Shown one piece after another: positions 32,095 through 43,357 of a stretch of DNA of 64,000 bases. The first letter of the stretch is position 1. Each line of letters opens with the position of its first letter. The notes beneath the pieces are model-generated. The model was not told the DNA's origin. It did no database searches and saw nothing but the letters and a program-made list of their open reading frames with translations. Source of the stretch: Anodontia alba (Eukaryota; Mollusca; Bivalvia; Lucinida; Lucinidae); contig OZ024823.1 of NCBI GenBank assembly GCA_964016985.1, positions 36,623,687-36,687,686 on the forward strand. Direction: 5' to 3'. Made by a program: the position numbers and the translations under genes.

Positions 32095-32185
32095 TGTGGA
32101 GAAACAAATCCACCACTGGGGGAATTCAAACCAATGACCTGTAGAACAGCAGGTAGGCACTAGACCTTATAGTACTCCTGACATT
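32095..32185 (-). mobile_element. Worn tRNA-like remnant
   Basis: On the - strand there is AAGGTCTAGTGCCTACCTG and later TTTGAATTCCCCCAG, placed like A and B boxes. Too degraded for more. Confidence 0.25.
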
Positions 32186-32234
32186 TCTTGAAAAAGGACG
32201 TAAACATTGATCATAGCTCTAGATAAAATGTTTT

Positions 32235-33560
32235 TCTATGTTTTTACACCTGAGCAAATGTTCAGGGTGAGCTATGTGATCACCCGGTGTCTGTCGTCCA
32301 CAATTAGTTTTTTAACACTCCAGAGGTCAGTCTTGACCTGATCTTAATGAAACTTGCTCGGAATGTTTGCCTCTAAGAAATCTAGGTCAAGTTTGAAACT
32401 GGGTCACATGGGTTAACAAACTAGGTCACAAGGCCAAATCAAAGGAAAAAACTCTAGAGGTCACATTTTTTAAGTAATCATTATGAATCTTGCTCAAAAT
32501 GTTTGTGTTGCTGATTTCTAGGTCAGGTTTGAAACTAAGTCACTTGGGGTAAAAAACTAGGTCACCATGTTATATCAAAGGAAAACCTTGTTAACATACT
32601 AGAAGTCATATTTTTTTTTTAATATTCATCATGAATCTTGCTCAAAATGTTTGTCTTGGTGATTTCTAAGTCAAGTTTAAAACTAGGTCACTTGGGGTCA
32701 AAAACTAGGTCACCAGGCAAATCTAATGAAAACCTTGTTAACACTGTAAAGGTCACAGTTTTGAAGTAATCATCTTGAATTTGCTCAAAATGTTTGTCTT
32801 TGATGATTGGAAAGGTCAAGTTCAAAACAAGGTCACTTGGGGCTAAAACTGTGTCACAATGCCAAGTCAAAGAAAAACCTTGTTAACACTCTAAAAGTCA
32901 CATTTGTAAGTACATGTAATCATATTGAATCTTGCTGAAAATGTTTGTCTTGATTTCTAGGTCTAATTGAAAACTGGGTCACTTGGGGTCAAAAACTAGG
33001 TCACCAGGCAAAAATCCAGGGAAAACCTTGTTAACACTCTTATGGTCACATTTTTGAAGTAATCATAATGCATCTTACTCAAAATGTTTGTCTTGATGAT
33101 TTCTAGGTCAAGTTCGAAACTGAGTCACTTATGACCTATATATCACAGTCAAGTGACTTTGTTAAGTATATCTGTTTAGGTCGGTTTCTCAGTAACTATT
33201 TGTCGTGCTTTGCCTTAGCATACATCTCAGCATGTCCTCTTGAATGCAGTCATCCATATTTGATCTTCACCTATATTTCACGGTCCACTGACTTTGTTAA
33301 TGTTTTGCGTTTAGGTCAGTTTCTCAGTAACTATTTGTCGTGCTTTGCCTTAGCATACATCTCAGCATGTCCTCTTGAATGCAGTCATCCGTATTTGACC
33401 TTGACATATATTTCACAGTCCATTAAGCATGCTACATTGTCATGATTGTTGATGTAATTATGAATCTTGGTCAGAATGTTTCCTTGATCATTTCTAGGCC
33501 AGGTTCTCTGAGTGCTATGATACTCAGGTGAGCATTACAAGGCCATCATGGCCCTCTTGT
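32235..33560 (+). repeat. Tandem-core element rich in AGGTCA (about 160-bp units)
   Basis: Left end TGAGCTATGTGATCACCCGG, GTCTGTCGTCC; about six units with TTTCTAGGTCAAGTTTGAAA, GGGTCAAAAACTAGGTCACC and GAAAACCTTGTTAACACTC; right end ACTCAGGTGAGCATTACAAG and GGCCCTCTTGTTG. Two 120-bp sub-repeats at 33160-33420 differ from the rest. Confidence 0.78.
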
Positions 33561-33569
33561 TGTTTAACT

Positions 33570-33710
33570 CTAACATGATTTATATTTTTCTGATTTCTCC
33601 ATGAAAACATATGTTGTGGGTACTCATCAGAGTACCAAAACATGATTTTTATGGAGAAATAAGAAGACATTTATGTGGGTACCCTACTTTTCTAGAGCTG
33701 TGCATAGATT
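33570..33710 (+). mobile_element. TACTCATTAG-type hairpin element, tip deleted
   Basis: CATATGTTGTGGGTACTCAT joined directly to AGTACCAAAACATGATTTTT and GGAGAAATAAGAAG. Confidence 0.45.
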
Positions 33711-33732
33711 TACTTTTTTTTTGCATTTTATT

Positions 33733-34134
33733 TAAGGCTGGCTAATCAGAGCTGAAAAGATAATCGATTATCAGTCATGCCATTGTGATTGATAATCGAT
33801 TAATAATAGCTGAAGATTTGATCATAATTTTACCTGTTTGAGCATGACCCTATCATATACTTTATTGTATGCAAATGCAGCGTCTCATCAGGGTCTACAC
33901 TGTTTGTCGCTCACCCAGCTATTGAAGACACAACAGTGGGTAGTAAATTGGACTTGTTCAAATTTTAGATGAAGTATGGTAAGGAGTTGAGGTGTCTGAA
34001 TACTAAGGGTAAATACGGTAAAGTAGCAAACATGTGAATGAAATGATCATTTATTAGCAAATCTGTAATGATAGTCATTTTTGTGGAATTTATCAATTAA
34101 TTAATCGATTATTCGATTAATCGTGCCAGCCTTA
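33733..34134 (+). mobile_element. hAT-like MITE (TAAGGCTGGC ends)
   Basis: TAAGGCTGGCTAATCAGAGC to TCGTGCCAGCCTTA with ATCGATTAAT-type repeats inside both ends. Flanking 8-mers agree at 6 of 8 positions. Confidence 0.72.
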
Positions 34135-34269
34135 GTTTTAATGTTTTAGAGCTCTGATGGTTATACTGATGGTGCTGAAATGTCATAATATGCAAGAATG
34201 TGGTTGAAAGCCATTGGGACAAATAAAATGTGAAAAAAAAAAAAAAAATGTGAAAAATTTTGTTTTGCC

Positions 34270-34500
34270 CTTACTTTTATACCCCACCACAGGCTAGAAT
34301 GTCCACACTTCATTTATGTGTTCTACTTCTGGGATTCTGTTTAATTTCAAACTTCATCTATGTGTTCTACTTGCTGGATTCTGTTAAAATTTCAAACTTC
34401 ATTTATGTGTTCTACTTCTGGGAATCTGGTAAAATTTCAAACTTTATTTATGTATTCTTCCAGGATTCTGTTCAAATTTTAGATGTGCATTGATATTGAG
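34270..34500 (+). repeat. Short tandem repeat, about 55-bp units, after a TATACCCCACCAC end
   Basis: TTCAAACTTCATTTATGTGT recurs four times with TCTACTTCTGGGATTCTG; the repeat follows TATACCCCACCACAGGC. Confidence 0.7.
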
Positions 34501-34544
34501 TAGAACTTTCATGAGAATATTAATGGGCCTATTTCGAGAATTAT

Positions 34545-36080
34545 TATACCCCCAGTATACGAAGTATATAAGCATATATAGTTTTTGTCTTTTCTGTAGC
34601 AATGTGTGTGTGTGTTAACTTTTATTTTCGTCAAAGATTTCTCAGGAACTACTGCACCTAGGATTTTGACATTTGATACAAACATTGGATATGACTTCTT
34701 GTATTGTGTAAGAGAGAATCAGCATGCTTATCATTCACTTTATTTGTGCATTTTTTCTTTCTCTCCAATAACATTTTTTCGTCACAGATTTCTTCGCTCC
34801 TATGAGAGCCAGAGTCTTCAGATTTTGTGTACACCTACAGAAGGTTGAAGTATATTGTGTAAAAGAAAACCACGATGCTGAAATGTAGTTTGCCTTCTTT
34901 TTTCATTTTTTCCATCTTCACTCCAATGTAATACATAGGGAAGTTTGTGTTGAAGATTTCTCAGGAACTACTTCACGTAGGATTAAATTTGGTACAAACA
35001 TTGGGTATGACTTATTGTATTGTGTAAGAGACAATCAGCATCCTCATGCTTATCATTCCCTTTATTTGTCCATTTTTCTTTTTCTCCCAGAAAATTTTTT
35101 GTCACAGGTTTCTTGGCTCTTAAAAGAGCTAGAGTCTTCAAATTTTGTATACACACACAGATGGCTGAAGTATATTGTGTTAAAGAAAACTACAATGATG
35201 AAATATATTTTGCCTTCTTTTTTCCATTTATCCATCTCTCACTCCAATGTAATGCATAGGGAAATTTGTGTCAAAGATTTCTCAGCAATTGCTTCACCCA
35301 GGATTTTGAAATCTGGTACAAACATTGGGTGTGACTTGTATTGTGTAAGAGACAATCGGCATCTTCATGCATATCATTTCCTTTATTTGTCCATTTTTCT
35401 TTTTCTCCCATAAAATGTTTAATCACAGATTTCTTGGCTCCTAACAGAGCTAGGTTTCAAATTTTGTTTACACATACAGAAGGTTGAAGTATATTGTGTT
35501 AAAAAAAACGATGATGATGAAATATATTTTGCCTTCTTTTTTTCCCATTTTTCCATCTCTCACTCCAATGAAATGCATAGGGAAGTTTGTGTCAAAGATT
35601 TCTCAGGAACTACTGCACCTAGGATTTTGAAATGTGGTACAAACATTGGGTATGACTGGTTGTATTGTGTAAGGGAGAAGCAGCACTGTCATGCTTATCA
35701 TCCCCTTTATCCATTTTTCTTTTTCTCTAATAAAATTTTCGTCTTAGGTTTCTGAGTTCCTAGGAGAGCTGGTCTTCAAATTTTGTATACATTTACAGAA
35801 GCTTCAAGTCTATTGTGTAAAAAAAAAGCAAGATACTGTGATTTATTTTGCCTTCTTTTTCCAATTTTTCCTTTTCCATCTGTCACTCAAATGTAAGACA
35901 TAGGCAAACCAGTGTCAAAAGTTTCTCAGGAACTATAAGGAACTTCTCAGGAACAAATATTTGGTTTGACTTATTGTATTGTGTAAGAGAAAATCAGCAT
36001 CCTCCTCTTATCATTCTCTTTATTTGTCCATTTTTCTTTCTTTCTTTCTCATAAAAGTCCACCACATATTTCTCACCTGC
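34545..36080 (+). repeat. Tandem array, about 320-bp units, five copies
   Basis: TTTCTCAGGAACTACTGCAC recurs near 34637, 34957, 35277, 35597 and 35920. Each unit has ACAAACATTGGGTATGACTT, TATTGTGTAAGAGACAATCA and CACTCCAATGTAATGCATAG. It starts at ATTATACCCCCAGTATACG. The open frames inside are repeats. Confidence 0.8.
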
Positions 36081-36329
36081 TATTAGAGACAGAGTTTTGA
36101 AGGTTGAAACCGTCAAAAGTTCTACTTGTGAATAAAACAAGCGCATTAGAAATGAACTAAAGCAGTTCAAATGAAACAACTCATCAAATCACATACATGT
36201 AAAACAATAACTTTTCAAATGATAAAATCAAAGATAGCAAATAAAATGAAGAAATGCTACAAACAAAATGATCTATAACGTGAAATCAAACATGCTTTGC
36301 TAGACAAAGCATCACTTTGCCAAATGAAT

Positions 36330-36372
36330 TTTGTGTTGAGGTTTTACGGTCCAGTCAACCCAATGGGGTTAA
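36330..36372 (-). mobile_element. SINE tail fragment
   Basis: TTGTGTTGAGGTTTTACGGT and CCAGTCAACCCAATGGGGTT match the reversed end of the 27962 SINE. Confidence 0.5.
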
Positions 36373-37014
36373 CTTTGCCAAATGAAACAAAGCTTTGCTT
36401 TTTTTCTTAAATAACATAAGTCGGTGTACCGGTTTATCTTGCACCCTGGGCAGCTTCCTAATGATGTATTTGCACTAGTTTGGTCGAATTCCAGCCATTT
36501 GTTAAAGAGAAAGTGTGCATACAAACTTTTTACTGAATTAAGAAATTTTACAAAAGGGCAATTACTACAAGAGAATTGGCCTCTAGCCCTTACTTTTTCT
36601 TATATAGGTACACCTTATTGATATCAGTGTGTCTGCAGAAATTGATGAATATCCATTTCTGAATTTTCAAGATACATGTATTAGTAAAACAAAAACAGCG
36701 TCACGGATGGACACAAAAATTTTACAAAGGGCAATAACTCCAAGAGAATTGGCCCCTAACCCTTACTTTTTCTTGTGTAGGTACATGGGTACACCTTATT
36801 GATATCAATGTGTCTACAGAAATTGATGAATATCCACTGCTGCATTTTCAAGATATTAGGAAAAAACCAAAGTGTCTTTACAAAGGGCAACAACTCCAAG
36901 AGAATTGGCCCCTAGCCCTTACATTTTCTTATGTAGGTACACCTTATTGATATCAATATGTCTGCAAAAATTGATGAATATCCATCACTGTTTTCAAGAT
37001 AACTGGAAAAACAA

Positions 37015-38045
37015 GATATAGTGCGCCTTGTTATCATCGCTGAATCACTTGAGGAATGTGTCAGGCGGCTCCTGACTTGGAAAGAAGCAATGGAGAAGAA
37101 AGGACTGAGAGTAAATGCAGGAAAGACAAAGATCATGATCTGCGGTACGGGACTGGACCTCCTGCAGAGTTCAGGTGAGTTTCCATGCACCATCTGTCGC
37201 ACTGGAGTGGGCAGCAACAGCATCTTCTGCAATGGCTGCAAGCACTGGGTGCACAAGAAATGCAGTGGGCTCAAGCGCTTGAAAAAGGACCCTGACTACA
37301 GATGTACACGGTACCAGGGAATTGCACGCCCCTTGGATGGCAGACCACAGAAGGAAGTCAAGGTCGGACCTGACAAGCTTGAGGTGGTAGCTTCGTTTTG
37401 CTACCTAGGAGACATGCTCTCAGCAGCAGGTGGCTGTGAACTCTCAACCACAACATATGTGAAAATCGCCTGGAAGAAGTTCAAGGATCTGCTACCAGTT
37501 CTCTCTTCACGCCACCTCTCTTTCAAAACATGTGGCCGTGTGTACAGCTCTTGTGTGCAGAGCGCAATGCTCCATGCCAGCGAGACTTGGCCATTGACAA
37601 AGCCGAACCTCCAGCGTCTGCAGCGAAATGATAGGGCAATGATCAGACAGATCTGCAATGTCAGGCCGCAAGACATTGTCACCACCAGGTCCAATGAGCT
37701 ACTTGTGCGGCTTGGCATTGAGGATCTGGACCTCATTCTGAAGGAGAGAAGACTCCGATGGTATGGACATGTGGAACGCTCCAATGATACAGTCGACAGC
37801 CTTTGACATACAGGTTGATGGAAAGCGTGGGCCTGGGAGGCCCAAAATGACATGGAAGCAGCTGACAGAGAGGGATTGCAGAGAGTGGAAGCTCTCGGCT
37901 ATCAACCCTCATGATAGACGTACCTGGAGATCTGGTGTGAGATCTGCCATGCGTGCAGCAAGCCAGCTATCTGGAAGGGGGCCCACTGATATGGATGTTG
38001 CCCCTGTACCTGCATGTTAATCAAAAATCCTATGATTATGATGAG
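37015..38045 (+). pseudogene. 5'-truncated non-LTR retrotransposon: reverse transcriptase C-terminal part
   Basis: The ORF from about 37018 starts with VRLVIIAESLEECVRRLLTWKE, the segment that follows the catalytic YxDD box of LINE reverse transcriptases, so the copy was cut just after that box. Next comes a PHD-like knuckle (CTICRTG, FCNGCKHWVHKKC) whose last CxxC pair has become C-T-R-Y. Then come SFCYLGDMLSAAGGCE and RLRWYGHVERSNDTV, typical of the LINE connector. A frameshift near 37790 moves the end into another frame (GKRGPGRPKMTWKQL). It ends near GATTATGATGA. The clade is not certain. It lies inside a tandem-repeat-core element. Confidence 0.8.
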
Positions 38046-38484
38046 TGTGCACATAAGCTTTTTTCTATCAAAATTTGAGTTTCAAAGTGCCGGTGTGACA
38101 TTGAAAATGAGATAAAAGTCACCAAAATCTAACCACTTCTTTCCCCAATCCCAATGATGTATCTATGCTAGTTTATTTAAATTCCATCTATTGATTCATG
38201 AGATAGAGGGCACACAAGGCTCACTTTTAGAGTATTTATAATGTAGTGACCTTGAATATAAGGTCATCCTGATGATGTATCTGTGCTAGTTTGGTCAAAT
38301 TCCAGCCACTGGTTAAAGAGATAGTATGCACAAACATTTTACTGCATTAAGAAAAAATTTTACAAAGGGCAATAACTCCAAGAGAACTGGCCCCTAGCCC
38401 TTACTTTCTCTTATGTAGGTACACCTTACTGATATCAATGTGTCTGCAGAAATTAATGAAATCCATCACTGCGTTTTCAAGGTA

Positions 38485-38698
38485 TTAACCCTTGTCCTGC
38501 TGAACCCGGATATACCCTGCCTTTGCAAACAGTGTAGATTCAGATCAGTTGGCTTCTTCAGAAGCCAACTGATCTGGATGTGCACTGTTTGCTAATGAGT
38601 ATTTGAATTTATATCAACAACCTGGATCAAGTAATCTGATTGGCTGAAAATTGGAAAGGGGCGTGGCATCTAAATTTATTCAGCAGGACAAGGGTTAA
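38485..38698 (-). mobile_element. TTAA-type MITE, family A, with an empty site in the same window
   Basis: TTAACCCTTGTCCTGCTGAA to TTCAGCAGGACAAGGGTTAA. It sits in a tandem unit whose sister at 36850-36872 reads CAAGATATTAGGAAAAAACC without the insert. Confidence 0.9.
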
Positions 38699-38779
38699 GA
38701 AAAAACCAAAGTGTTGCAGACGGACACATGGATGGACAGACGTGAAAACAGTATACCCCACCACAAACAAAGTTTGTAG

Positions 38780-39129
38780 GGGTATAAAAACCTTAGAAGC
38801 ATGGTAGGGGGTAAGATACCCCTGGGTATCTTGCCGCCACTCCCCTGCCCTGTGTCTAGCGAAGACTTAGATCAGCCTGTGTATCTGTTTGGTGTATTTG
38901 TGCAGGCTGATCAGTCTTTGCTGTTTGTTCGAAGACACTTGATCCTTGTCTACCTACAGAGTGCCCTGTGATGATTGATCAGACTGCATGAATATGCAAG
39001 CTGATCTGTCTTTACTGGGCACATACATGTACGCAGTCTTGTAGGAAATGCTGTGACCCGACATTTATCAAAATAAAATAATTTGTTGTGATGAGGCTAT
39101 TTGATCTTTTACTTCGCAATATCAAATTA
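38780..39129. other. Worn hairpin remnants
   Basis: GATCAGCCTGTGTATC / GTGCAGGCTGATCAGTC and TGATCAGACTGCATGAATATG. Similar GATCAG-TGCGCA hairpin remnants are at 12420-12500, 47440-47590, 56280-56410 and 58715-58775. Confidence 0.4.
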
Positions 39130-39615
39130 GATTTGAGTTGAGGTTTTATGGCCCAGTCCACCGATTTGGGTCATGTCGAGTGCCATAGCTACAGATAAGA
39201 AGGGGTATCCACATAATATTTTTCTTATTTCTCAACAAAAACATATGTTGTGGTACTCATTAGAAGTGCCTCCGTGAGGCACTTCTAATGAGTACCCACA
39301 ACATATGTTTTCTTTGAGAAATAAGATAACAGCACTTTTTGGATGAAAAAAGTGCCTTACATGTATCTGTTGCTATGGAGTGCGGTGAGTTAACCAGCTC
39401 CCACTGTTCCTGGGCAGGCTTAGTCTTTTAAGTGGTTAACCAGAACTTGTGCACATATTGTTATCAGTAACTGACAATTACCCTCTTTGAATCAGCTACA
39501 GGAGAGAATGGCCCTAAAAATTATTTCATGATCGATATCCACAAAAGTTATGCAGCCGAGCTGGACCCCTGGATCTGCAGTCAGACATGTTACCGTCTGC
39601 CCTTTGGAGCCCGGC
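39130..39615 (-). mobile_element. tRNA-derived SINE copy interrupted by a hairpin MITE
   Basis: The tail side is 39130-39182 (TTGAGGTTTTATGGCCCAGT) and the body and head are 39379-39615 (TCCTGGGCAGGCTTAGTC to GGAGCCCGGCT). Other SINE copies here read straight through the junction, so the 39183-39378 segment is an insertion. Confidence 0.8.
39183..39378 (+). mobile_element. TACTCATTAG-type hairpin MITE inserted in a SINE
   Basis: CCATAGCTACAGATAAG to TATCTGTTGCTATGG. The split SINE gives the empty site; the duplication is AGTG to GAGTGC (4-6 bp, limits ambiguous). Confidence 0.85.
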
Positions 39616-39631
39616 TATACCAAAGAAGATA

Positions 39632-39998
39632 TACAGTCCAACTTCAATGGCTTGAACATCTTTGAGACCATAGAAAATTGTTCGAGACATGTGTAGTTCG
39701 AGCCAATGAGGGTTACAGTACTCCTGATGCTAGGTCAAGAAGTAAATTGCGATAATTAAGGGAATCTTTTTTTTATTTCTACCCAATAATTGTATGTTGA
39801 GTGTACTCATTAGAATTACCTCAATAAGGCAATTCTAATGAGTACACACAACCTACAATTTCATGATAAAATAAGAAAATTTTCTTAAATATTTGTTTTC
39901 TTGTGTTATCGGAAGAATTTTGTAAGGACTCAAAAATGAGTTCGAATTAGCCATAGTAAACGAGCCATCGGTGTTCGAGCTACTGAGGTTTGACTGTA
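39632..39998 (-). mobile_element. TA-flanked MITE, pogo/Tigger-like, relative of 1441
   Basis: TA-CAGTCCAACTTCAATGGC to TGAGGTTTGACTG-TA; centre GTACTCATTAGAATTACCTC and complement. Confidence 0.78.
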
Positions 39999-40009
39999 CT
40001 ATCATGTAC

Positions 40010-40160
40010 AGAGTTTCAGATAAGAGTTTTTCAAGGAAGCATTATGGCTCCACAAAACAATAGGTGGCAGTACTCTTTAACAGCACCACAATGCCTTCAT
40101 TCTAAAGAGTACCCACAACATATGTTTTCATAAGAAAACTATTTATCTGTTATATGTTAT
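40010..40160 (+). mobile_element. TACTCATTAG-type hairpin element, worn
   Basis: GAGTTTCAGATAAGAG, then CATTCTAAAGAGTACCCACA and ATGTTTTCATAAG. A second small pogo-like remnant follows to about 40400 (GTGTACTCTAATGAGTATAC). Confidence 0.4.
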
Positions 40161-40654
40161 AAAACTATATGGGCATGTTTCAACATTCTAAGTCTGATTC
40201 AAACTTGGCTTTGAGTCCCTAGGAAATTCTTCCAATAGTTCAATAAAACAAACATTTAGGGATATTTTAGGGCAATTTTCTTATTTTATTGCAAAAAGAA
40301 TATGTTGTGTGTACTCTAATGAGTATACTCAACATATCATTATTTTATAAACGATTGTACCATTATTCTACAGAAGATTGAAAAAACATCCCTGAATTGT
40401 CACTTTTAGGGAACAAGAGAAAATGGCTGATTATTTTTAGAGAACAATGGAACATGGTACCCCCCACCCCGGGAGGACCACATCACTGCAGTCATGAACC
40501 TTAAATGTAAAGTTGCTCATGATCAGAAATGACTGAGGAACATCATTTAGGGTTGTGGAGATAAAATCACATAGAACCCTTGATGCAAACCTTTATCCAG
40601 ATTCTTATCCAAGTTGATGTCAAATTGAAAAGGTGTGATATGAGTGATTTTTTG

Positions 40655-42110
40655 GTTTGTTTGTTTGTGTTTGGGTTTCACGACATGTCAACCCTTGTGG
40701 GTCATTTTGTGTCGTCTCCCAGAGAAAGGGAGAAGAGAGATAGTAGAGGAGATGAAAGAGAGGGACAGGGGAGAAAGAGGAAAATGAATGAAAGTGAAGA
40801 AGCAGAAGAAACTAGAAATGTATCAGTATGACACAAATGCTCCCGCCCCATGCCATCCTCACCCACATGCAGGCATTTTGCAAAAAATGAAATTGAAGGA
40901 AGGGCCATAACTCTTATAATAATTGGCAGATTTTACCCTAAATCGAACTTGACCATATTTTATGATTATAAACCTATGTATAATATATGAATCCAATACA
41001 GAAATCAATCTTTTTTAAAAAAAATATTGGAAGGAAACCATCTTTTGAAGGTGAAAAAGGGCCGTAACTCCAAAAATAATTGGTGCATTTTACCCTAAAT
41101 CTAACGACCTATATTTTATAAATATATGCTTGTGTATAAAATATGAATCCAATTCACTAATCTTTTCAACAAAAGTTATGGAACGAAAATCATTTTCCGA
41201 AGTTGAAAAAGGGCCATACTCCCAAAATAATTGGTGGATTTTACCCTAAATCGAACTTGACCTACATTTTATGATGATATACAAATGTACCTGTGTATAA
41301 AATTTGAATCCAATACACTAATCTTTTCCAAAGATATCGAACGGAACATTTTTCAACATTGAAAAAGGGCCGTAACTCCAAAAATAATTGGTGGATTTTA
41401 CCCTAAATCGAACTTGACCTATATTTTATAATTATATGCTTGTGTATAAAATATGAATCCAATACACTAATCTTTTCAAAAGTTACGGAACGGAAACCTT
41501 TTTTCAAAGTTGAAAAACGACCATAACTCCCAAAATAATGAGTGGATTCTACTCTAAATTGAACTTGACCTACATTTTATGATTATATACCTGTGTATAA
41601 AATTTCAATCCAATACACCAATCCTTTCAAAAGATATCGCACCAAAACCATTTTTCAAAGTTGAAAAGGGCCATAACTCCCAAAATAATTGGTGGATTTT
41701 ACCCTAAAGCGAACTTGACCCCAAAATAATGAGTGGATTCTACTCTAAATTGAACTTGACCTACATTTTATGATTATATACCTGACCTGTGTATAAAATT
41801 TCAATCCAATACACCAATCCTTACAAAAGATATCGCATGGAAACCATTTGTGTTACGAACGGGACAGACGGACATACGTACGTACGGACAGCGGTGATAT
41901 TATATGCACCCCCCTCCCATTGAAAATGGTGGGGGCATAATAAAAACATTCCCCCTCTAACCTTACCTGCTGCAAAGACAGCAGGCCTTGCCCAAATGTA
42001 AGCCAATATCAGTTGAACGCCCTGGTGATGCAAGACACGACACCTTTGCCTCACCCAACCACCCCAAATGATTTTTTGGTCCACTTGATCAACTTCGTAT
42101 GTCAAAAAAA
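40655..42110 (+). repeat. Dispersed repeat split by the 40817-41942 element
   Basis: Left half TGTTTGGGTTTCACGACATG and AGAGAAAGGGAGAAGAG; right half AAAACATTCCCCCTCTAACC and TGTAAGCCAATATCAGTTGA. The intact form is at 42688-43090. The apparent ORF at 40580-40831 is part of this repeat. Confidence 0.7.
40817..41942 (+). repeat. Tandem-core element, about 165-bp units, inserted in another repeat
   Basis: Six or so units with AAAAAGGGCCGTAACTCCAA, TTGGTGGATTTTACCC and ATGAATCCAATACACTAATC; it ends GACAGACGGACATACG and GGTGGGGGCATAATA. Confidence 0.78.
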
Positions 42111-42168
42111 ATTTGTTTTAATATACAAGTACATCAACTCTCAATATCACCAGAATTTTTGTTTTGAA

Positions 42169-42414
42169 TTAACCCTTAAAGCGCCAAGAAAATCTGCACC
42201 TGAAAATGTCGTCTGCTTATGTCGCCTGCTGCATCTTCTTGCAAACTTTTCAAACTTACATTTTGCATATAGGCAAACAGTGTGGACCCAGATCAGACTG
42301 CTCCTAAAGGAGCAGTCTGATCTGGGTTCACACTGTTTGCAACAATGACTTTTAAAGTAACCAGCAGAAGACAAAGCAGACAACAATTGTTGTGATTGGC
42401 GCTTTAAGGGTTAA
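42169..42414 (+). mobile_element. TTAA-type MITE with family C ends and a GATCAGA hairpin core
   Basis: TTAACCCTTAAAGCGCCAAG to TTGGCGCTTTAAGGGTTAA. Its centre is not the CAGGATTTGACATT palindrome but GGACCCAGATCAGACTGCTC and its complement, so it joins the ends of one family to the core of another. Confidence 0.82.
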
Positions 42415-42687
42415 CAGTACTTTGAGATAAAAGGAGTTGAAATACAAGGCAAATATAGCAAACTAAATTAAAGTTGCTCTTTATTTAGTTTGACGTAAGA
42501 AGTAGTTTGAGTTGTAAGTATTTGAGATAACAAGAGACACCTGTATATCATATAATGTACTTAAATAGATAGCCGGCTAAGTTTTGCTCAAACGCCCTGT
42601 ATTAGTTGACACAAAACACCATACATATGAATATATGACTATATTATGTCAAACAAACTTTTATTTTTTTGAGTATGTGACTTTGAT

Positions 42688-43090
42688 TGATTGACTGTGT
42701 TGGGGTTTAACAACATGTGAACCCTTGAGAATCATTTTGTGTTGTCTCCCAGAGAAAAGGAGAAAAGAGATACATTGTACATGTAGAAGAGATAGTAGAG
42801 GAGATGAAAGAGAGGGAAAGGGAAAAAGAGGAACAGGAATGAAAGTGAAGAAACAGAAAAAATAAAAACATTTCCCCTCTATACTTACCTACAATGTACT
42901 ACAAAGATAGTAGGCCTTGCCCAACTGTAAGCCAATATCAGTTGGACATCCCAGTGACGTAAGACACCTTTGCCACACCCGACCACCCCCTTTTGTGTAT
43001 GTGACACAGATAAACTTTGATCACCCATGCAGGAGTTTTATGCTCTCTCTGTACAAGCAGATATGCAGGCTGCACTGCCATAATATTTAC
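42688..43090 (+). repeat. Dispersed repeat, uninterrupted copy
   Basis: GTTGGGGTTTAACAACATGT, AGAGATAGTAGAGGAGATGA, AAAACATTTCCCCTCTATAC and TGTAAGCCAATATCAGTTGG run in the order seen at 40655 and 41943. It is possibly SINE-like, but no A/B boxes were seen. Confidence 0.65.
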
Positions 43091-43107
43091 CTGCGCTTGG
43101 AGACACC

Positions 43108-43321
43108 TTAACCCTTGTCCTGCTGAATAAATTAAGATGCCACGCCCTTTTCACATTTTCAGCCAATCAGAATACTTCATCCAGATTGTTGATATAAATT
43201 AACAATCTGAATTGCAAACAGTGCAGATCCAGATCAGTTGGCTTCTTCAGAAGCCAACTGATCTGGATCTACACTGTTTGCAAACGCAGGGCACATCCGA
43301 GATCAGCAGGACAAGGGTTAA
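43108..43321 (+). mobile_element. TTAA-type MITE, family A
   Basis: TTAACCCTTGTCCTGCTGAA to GATCAGCAGGACAAGGGTTA-A; hairpin around 43250 intact. Confidence 0.85.
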
Positions 43322-43357
43322 TTGTTTTGCTTGGCATCAATTATTCCTTGGACTTTT

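Larger units (their letters stand above)
36420..38775 (+). repeat. Tandem-repeat-core element hosting the LINE fragment and a MITE
   Basis: Units of about 150-160 bp contain GGGCAATAACTCCAAGAGAA, GCCCTTACTTTTTCTTATGT, TACACCTTATTGATATCA and GATGAATATCCATCACTG. They lie at 36420-37014 and 38110-38770. The end reads GACGGACACATGGATGGACA and then TATACCCCACCACAAAC. The LINE fragment (37015-38045) and a TTAA-type MITE (38485-38698) lie within it. Confidence 0.7.

Noticed and set aside
35015..35413. 132-codon open frame with hydrophobic stretches
   Set aside because: It lies wholly in the 320-bp tandem array and repeats its own sequence.
37401..37853. 150-codon frame on the - strand
   Set aside because: It is the shadow of the LINE reverse transcriptase frame on the + strand.
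40580..40831. Acidic 83-codon frame (GDEREGQGRKRKMNESEEAE type)
   Set aside because: Purine-rich repeat sequence that recurs at 42688-43090 with stops.
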